NCBI GenBank assembly: GCA_013041835.1
Contig: JABDRH010000333.1
Location: 1 to 10,057 of the forward strand
Source of the DNA: Desulfatitalea sp.
Lineage (GTDB): Bacteria; Desulfobacterota; Desulfobacteria; Desulfobacterales; Desulfosarcinaceae
Length of the DNA: 10,057 bases
Direction: 5' to 3'
The notes below the pieces were generated by a model, which had not been told where the DNA came from, ran no database searches, and saw only the letters and a program-made list of their open reading frames with translations. Below, piece by piece: positions 7,401 through 10,057 of the stretch (positions within the stretch are counted from its first letter, which is position 1; each line of letters begins with the position of its first letter). The translations under genes and the position numbers were made by a program.

Positions 7401-8207
7401 AAGCTGACCATTTCAAGCAAAAAGACCTCCTATGCCGACTTTATTGAAAAAATAGACTGCACAAACGAAAAACAGAAACAAGCAAAAACACGGGCCATGA
7501 AAATTGCGGTATCGATTGATGGCCTTACCATAAAGGCCAAAACCGATAAAGGCACTAAGGACCACAATCCTGATTTTCAGAAACTTCTCGACGATCTATC
7601 TATGGAAACAAGCATTTTTGTCGATAGAGCGGATGGTAAGCTGCCTGTTACCGAGGTGGAATACGGCAGTACCAATACAGCAGGTTTCGGCACCAAGATG
7701 GAAGCCAGGGTGCTCACAAAGTTAGGGCCTCCGGGCACCATACCTATTGTTACGAATCCGATTTGGGAAAAGCTTCTCAAACGTAGAAAAAGGAGGGGCA
7801 GCTATTATGTAAGAGGTCATTTGTTGAACCATAATATCCACGGGCCGGGTAGCACGTGGAAAAATCTTACACCGCTATCTCGAAAAGGGAATAAAGAACA
7901 TCTTGCTCGAGTAGAAAGCGATGTAAAAAAAGCGGTCGATAACGAAGAGATAGTTTCCTACAGTGTTATCCCCAAATACGACAAATCCTATGCGCAAAAG
8001 GATAAAGCGAAGAAGTTCAAGGGGTCTGCAAACAAAGTTGAACAAGTAATCGGTGAGGTTATGGAAGCTGAGCAGTATGTTCCCTCCGTGTTGCTCTGTT
8101 CTGCCGAAAAAATTGATAAAACGACTGGTAAAAAAGTTACAATCGTTCCCGAGAAGCCTGTGGGCAATAAAGTGGATATTCAGGGGAAATATAAAGTAAA
8201 GGTATAG
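4467..8207 (+). CDS. DUF4157 (eCIS core) cargo protein with C-terminal nuclease-like domain
   Basis: 1246 residues. Order: (a) leader 1-26 with DHSRYRPDTARIM, duplicated upstream; (b) charged, Pro-rich linker ~60-125; (c) DUF4157/eCIS-core domain ~128-203 with LSGVRIHTHGEADRMA and an intact HELTH at 193-197, a zinc-protease-like motif; (d) three ~138-residue repeats around D269, D406 and D545, each with a DP-[IL]-T...KVPR core; (e) a conserved helical region ~700-950 with hydrophobic stretches (around 820-863 and 884-912), of the kind seen in other long DUF4157 proteins; (f) a variable C-terminal region from ~957, with YYVRGHLLN at 1113-1121 and WKNLTPLSRKGN at 1131-1142. This last region resembles His-Me-finger DNA/RNA non-specific endonucleases, with H1118 and N1133 as candidate active-site residues. 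DUF4157 proteins are known eCIS-associated cargo candidates. Delivery and nuclease activity are inferred. No signal peptide is seen. No gene lies between this one and the convergent regulator, so no obvious immunity gene follows. Confidence 0.88.
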   Translation: MHTYSKKHIFSPLDHSRYRPDTARIMDPPSSAAQKSCRPVQAKSAVPITSNALESEADAIADRVVLKKEKPAREHEIPAPDAGVQDEPTDTAPVSDRIQPKAAKEKPTPTIPQTAIDVNALAGGGAGLSGVTRSLIEPVLGHDLSGVRIHTHGEADRMARQIGARAFTTGSHIAFATGEFNAASTEGLRLLAHELTHVVQQGAAGPRVAAAATPSISRIGAGSNAVYQREAEAEETQSGGIIQWIVKKIGQGLKLVPGWDMATWLLGYDPLTQAKVPRDAETLVKGIIGLAPAGSLLYDKLVESGLAEKALAWIEGHLAKHRLTAQRVNQAFSNVKEQIGLLDLLNPVKVFEKHIAPIFSDAKAFALDLADAAAGLLKETLIQPLLTLVEERTRAYPLLTVVLGKDPITGKKVPRTPMGMLEGFFKLTASGEAYLARLKDSGRLDRMLKWLDERVAELDLSIDAIRALIGQVWDTLDAQAIVHPLDTLEKIWGIVAAPIGRIARFVGKVSGRALVLIKRWAMGKLKAMAQGFAGYPLLTVTLEKDPITQEKVPRTADNFINGFMGLVPGGTEKYEALKEAGTVEKTLAWLNGAVARLGLSRKKIVALFRRAWKSISIKDLIKPEAAFKRIVDLFAEPVMRVIRFAGEVGRKVVEFVFTGLMGASGQRVLALLNRTKGVFKTIIKDPVAFAQNLLKAVGAGFEKFSGNIVDHLKTGIFDWLFGALEGAGIQLPEKWDLKGIISVVLQLLGITYAKIRIRLVRLLGEARVAKLEATFEFLRRLVTEGPGFLWEKIKESIGNLPDMVVGGIKDWVVTRVVTGAITKIAVMLNPVGAIVEAVHAIYNTIMFFVARMGQIMDLVEAVVSSMANIAKGKLTDAADYIEASMAKTLPLIISFLARFIGLGNVSEAIKGVIKKFQEKVDLVIDGVIGFIVEKGKALYGKAKAGVGKVLSWWRVRKKFKSKKGESHELFFDGKGDAAKLTISSKKTSYADFIEKIDCTNEKQKQAKTRAMKIAVSIDGLTIKAKTDKGTKDHNPDFQKLLDDLSMETSIFVDRADGKLPVTEVEYGSTNTAGFGTKMEARVLTKLGPPGTIPIVTNPIWEKLLKRRKRRGSYYVRGHLLNHNIHGPGSTWKNLTPLSRKGNKEHLARVESDVKKAVDNEEIVSYSVIPKYDKSYAQKDKAKKFKGSANKVEQVIGEVMEAEQYVPSVLLCSAEKIDKTTGKKVTIVPEKPVGNKVDIQGKYKVKV
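4506..4545 (+). repeat. 40-nt direct repeat, right copy (in the intact DUF4157 gene)
   Basis: Codons 14 onward of the intact gene; pairs with 4190-4229 at 39 of 40 bases. It encodes DHSRYRPDTARIM in both copies. Confidence 0.93.
5259..6296 (+). repeat. Three internal ~138-residue protein repeats in the DUF4157 gene
   Basis: The cores are GYDPLTQAKVPRDAETLVKG (267-286), GKDPITGKKVPRTPMGMLEG (404-423) and EKDPITQEKVPRTADNFING (543-562). Each is followed by a helix ending in L.W.. (LAWIEG, LKWLDE, LAWLNG) and then a [HD/G]L.[TSL] helix. The spacing between equivalent DP pairs is 137 and 139 residues. The copies have diverged in sequence, so this is an old modular expansion. Connecting segments (about 340-395, 475-534 and 616-660) are also alike in pattern (P...FE.I..P.). 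The role is probably a scaffold or spacer. Confidence 0.8.
7335..8204 (+). other. Variable C-terminal effector region with nuclease-like signature
   Basis: Residues ~957-1246 of the DUF4157 protein. The first part (GESHELFFDGKGDAAKLTIS, about 964-983) looks like a small beta-domain that often precedes the effector in these proteins. The second part carries the signature YYVRGHLLN...GPGSTWKNLTPLSRKGNKEHL (1113-1146). In the classic family the motif is DRGH; here the Asp is Val (V1115-R-G-H1118), so catalysis cannot be assumed. Base composition drops sharply on entering this region: 35/60 GC at 7141-7200 versus 21/60 at 7441-7500. Confidence 0.7.
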
Positions 8208-8215
8208 ATCCGGTG

Positions 8216-8245
8216 GTAGGGGCGACCGGCCGGTCTCGCCCCTAC
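8216..8245. repeat. Perfect 10-bp-arm palindrome between convergent genes (REP-like, possible terminator)
   Basis: GTAGGGGCGA (8216-8225) is the exact reverse complement of TCGCCCCTAC (8236-8245), with a 10-nt loop. A second, overlapping 12-nt palindrome, GACCGGCCGGTC, sits at 8224-8235. It begins 9 nt after the DUF4157 stop, and the regulator's stop codon (8242-8244 on the - strand) lies in the right arm. There is no T-tract on either side, so it is not a standard intrinsic terminator. The sequence resembles the GTAGGGGCGA...CGCCCCTAC palindromes dispersed in many environmental genomes. A 2-nt insertion (TC) seems to break an originally longer perfect palindrome. Confidence 0.75.
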
Positions 8246-9279
8246 GGCCCCCGCATGGCCCGCGCATCGATACCATGCTTTTTCATCAAACGCCCGAAGC
8301 TGCGACGGTCCTTGCCCGAGGCCTTGGCCGCATGGGAGATATTGCCGCTGGTTTTGCGAAGGGTACGCAGGATATAGGCGCGCTCAAAATCAGCGTTCAC
8401 TTTCGCCTTGGCCTGGGAGAGCGGGGCATCCATGGGGTGGGTCGTTTTTCCGTTGCCGCGCTCTTTCAAAGGACCGACGATGGCCGAGGCGGGGAGGTCG
8501 ACTTTGGGGCCGCTGGACATGAGAACGGCCGAGTGGATGAAATTGCGCAGTTCCCGAATGTTGCCGGGCCAATCGTATGTGTCAATGAGATCGTACACAT
8601 CGTCCTCCAGGGGGCGAAGGGGGCGGTCGTAGGTTCCGGCGCACTCCTTGAGAAAGTGCTCGGCCAACAGCCGCTTGTCGTCCCCTCTCTCCCTCAATGG
8701 CGGAAGGGTGAAGGAGATCACCGCCAGGCGGTAGAGCAGGTCCCAGCGGAACCGGCCGGCCTCGGCTTCCATGCGCAAGTCCGCGTTGACCGCAGACACG
8801 ATACGGGTGTTCACCTGTTTCAGGCGGGCCTGCCCCACGGGACGAAAGGAGAGGTCTTCCAAAAAACGGAGCAGCACCACTTGCCCCTTGGGCGTCAGGG
8901 CCTCGATTTCGTCCAGAAAAAGGGTGCCGCCGTCGGCCTCGGCGATGAGACCGGTACGCGAGTGCTTGGCATCGGTAAACGCCCCTTCCGCATGGCCGAA
9001 CAATTCGCTTTCGAGCAGGTTGTCCGGGATGGCGCCGCAGTTGACCGGGATGAAGGGTTTTTCACGCCTGGCGCTCGAATAGTGGACGGCCCGCGCCGTC
9101 AACTCCTTGCCCGTGCCGGTCTCCCCGCAAATCAGCACAGGCGCATCCGTATCCGCCACCTGTTCCAGGATCACGAGGATTCTTAAAAATCCGGAAGATT
9201 GCCCGAGCAGTTTGAGCCGTATAAAATCCCGTATAACGGACGCGTCGCCGGGAACGTCCTTTCGCGATGAATCGGTCAT
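8242..9279 (-). CDS. Sigma-54-dependent transcriptional activator, AAA+ plus Fis HTH, no receiver domain
   Basis: 345 residues from the ATG at 9279, which has GGAG 9 nt before it. The upstream ATG at 9294 would add MECAH but has no clear ribosome site. Positions below count from the longer form. Walker A GETGTGKE at 57-64, the sigma-54 contact loop as GAFTDA at 104-109 (the consensus is GAFTGA), Walker B GGTLFLDE at 122-129, [10 protein letters not shown] around 197-206 and DWPGNIREL at 241-249. The C-terminal Fis-type helix-turn-helix is at about 301-343 (ERAYILRTL...[26 protein letters not shown]). Only ~30 residues precede the AAA+ domain, so there is no receiver, GAF or PAS sensor, as in PspF. 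It uses ATP to remodel sigma-54 RNA polymerase at target promoters. It is convergent with the eCIS genes, and whether it regulates them is not shown. Stop TAG at 8242-8244. Confidence 0.9.
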   Translation of the reverse strand: MTDSSRKDVPGDASVIRDFIRLKLLGQSSGFLRILVILEQVADTDAPVLICGETGTGKELTARAVHYSSARREKPFIPVNCGAIPDNLLESELFGHAEGAFTDAKHSRTGLIAEADGGTLFLDEIEALTPKGQVVLLRFLEDLSFRPVGQARLKQVNTRIVSAVNADLRMEAEAGRFRWDLLYRLAVISFTLPPLRERGDDKRLLAEHFLKECAGTYDRPLRPLEDDVYDLIDTYDWPGNIRELRNFIHSAVLMSSGPKVDLPASAIVGPLKERGNGKTTHPMDAPLSQAKAKVNADFERAYILRTLRKTSGNISHAAKASGKDRRSFGRLMKKHGIDARAMRGP

Positions 9280-9360
9280 GTGGGCGCACTCCATAACCGC
9301 AATCCGAAGAAGGGGTCATTAAACAATCCTGATTCGCCGTTTCCAGTGAATATTCCGGTT

Positions 9361-10057
9361 TTACGTACCGGACTTCCTGTTTTCACACCTGGGGGGACCA
9401 ACCCTATTGATTTCATAAGTAATATTGTCACGACGAACAAATTCCATGATGGTGCCGTCTGGTGGTGAAAAGTCGCCGCCGGCCAGGACCAGGCTTTCGT
9501 TATTCAACAGGGTCACATTCGGGCCGTCTGCCTCCCTGTGGGTTTGCATGAAATGAACAGTGAACTGGTGGCCGTTGTGAGTAACAATATATTTTATCTT
9601 TTGTGGTGTGTTAAACTGGGTGCGGAACTGTTGGTTTCCAACACAATCCATCCGTTTGAATTGCTCACCGGTTAAGTCCGCTTCATAAATGTCCTTGATG
9701 GTGGAAGCGAGGATATTGACCCCCTTGTCATGATCGTTGGCAGACACACGAAGCAGATCAACGGCTTGATCTGTAATGGAAAGATCATTTTCCTTCGAGT
9801 TATCCTCAAAACGATTATCCGTAAAACGCAATGCTCGGACAACACCTCCCGTAAGACTCACCGGGTAGGTCCCGCCAGTGTTACATCCACCGACGAAAGC
9901 ATTATGGTGAACATCCAGCAGCCATCGATGCGGGCTCAAGCCATCCTTTGTTGACGTTGAATCTCTAAATCGAAAATGGGATCTCCTTGGATTTAAGAAC
10001 GTATTGCCTCGGATCACGGCTTGATTTTTTGTTGTTATAACCCGTTCTGTTGTGATT
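9361..10057 (-). CDS. Right-handed beta-helix protein, C-terminal part (5' end outside the window)
   Basis: The - strand frame is open from the window edge to TAA at 9361-9363, giving 231 residues. The GTG at 10015-10017 is an internal codon: reading continues upstream with no stop (ITTERVITTKNQA). Repeated rungs ending in N-x-F (VIRGNTF, VHHNAF, FTDNRF) are typical of parallel right-handed beta-helices such as pectate-lyase-like and tailspike proteins. The end (NVTLLNNESLVLAGGDFSPP and EFVRRDNITYEINRV) looks like a beta-strand cap. Catalytic residues of a lyase or hydrolase cannot be seen in this part. It lies 81 bp upstream of the regulator (ATG 9279), in the same direction, so co-transcription is possible. 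Possible roles include a polysaccharide-acting enzyme, a surface adhesin or a tailspike. Confidence 0.65.
   Translation of the reverse strand, partial: ITTERVITTKNQAVIRGNTFLNPRRSHFRFRDSTSTKDGLSPHRWLLDVHHNAFVGGCNTGGTYPVSLTGGVVRALRFTDNRFEDNSKENDLSITDQAVDLLRVSANDHDKGVNILASTIKDIYEADLTGEQFKRMDCVGNQQFRTQFNTPQKIKYIVTHNGHQFTVHFMQTHREADGPNVTLLNNESLVLAGGDFSPPDGTIMEFVRRDNITYEINRVGPPRCENRKSGT

Noticed and set aside
8275..9186. Open frame (303 codons) on the + strand opposite the sigma-54 activator
   Set aside because: Complement of a clear AAA+ gene; low-complexity translation with no recognisable motif.
1..10057. CRISPR array, tRNA, rRNA, riboswitch or replication origin
   Set aside because: No regular spacer repeats, tRNA-like folds or other conserved RNA elements were seen on reading either strand.

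Overview
The window looks like the 3' part of an extracellular contractile injection system (eCIS, phage-tail-like particle) gene cluster, followed by a convergent regulator and part of a surface-type beta-helix gene. The organism is probably a GC-rich Gram-negative bacterium. The sigma-54 activator and the overall style of the genes fit Desulfobacterota (a deltaproteobacterial sulfate-reducer type), but no marker here fixes the taxon.

Layout, left to right. (1) Bases 1-178 hold the C-terminal 58 residues of a + strand protein that I cannot name. Its stop overlaps the next start (ATGA). (2) Bases 175-3198 encode a 1007-residue DUF6519 protein. It has a conserved eCIS-type N-terminal half, a short coiled coil with a tail-fibre-like motif, and an AT-richer C-terminal half containing a concanavalin/LamG-like beta-sandwich. 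(3) Bases 3195-4079 overlap it by ATGA and encode a DUF6734 protein with a glycosyltransferase-like DAD motif. These three genes look like one translationally coupled operon. (4) Bases 4080-4466 contain no intact gene. They do hold a broken duplicate of the 5' end of the next gene (4151-4282), which runs into a tandem GGGGACTATC repeat and a stop. (5) Bases 4467-8207 encode a 1246-residue DUF4157 (eCIS core) protein. It has an HExxH motif, three ~138-residue repeats, a long helical carrier region and an AT-rich C-terminal domain with a His-Me-finger nuclease-like signature. (6) A palindromic element at 8216-8245 separates this gene from (7) a receiver-less sigma-54 activator on the - strand (8242-9279). 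(8) Upstream of that, also on the - strand, is the C-terminal 231 residues of a right-handed beta-helix protein (9361 to the window edge).

How the genes may work together (inference): the DUF6519 protein is a candidate fibre or receptor-binding accessory of the particle, the DUF6734 protein could modify a component with sugar, and the DUF4157 protein is a candidate cargo carrying a variable C-terminal nuclease-like effector. The most interesting points are the swapped-looking C-terminal domain of the cargo, the repeated N-terminal leader shared by the intact and broken cargo genes (a candidate packaging signal), and the mosaic structure of the fibre-like protein.
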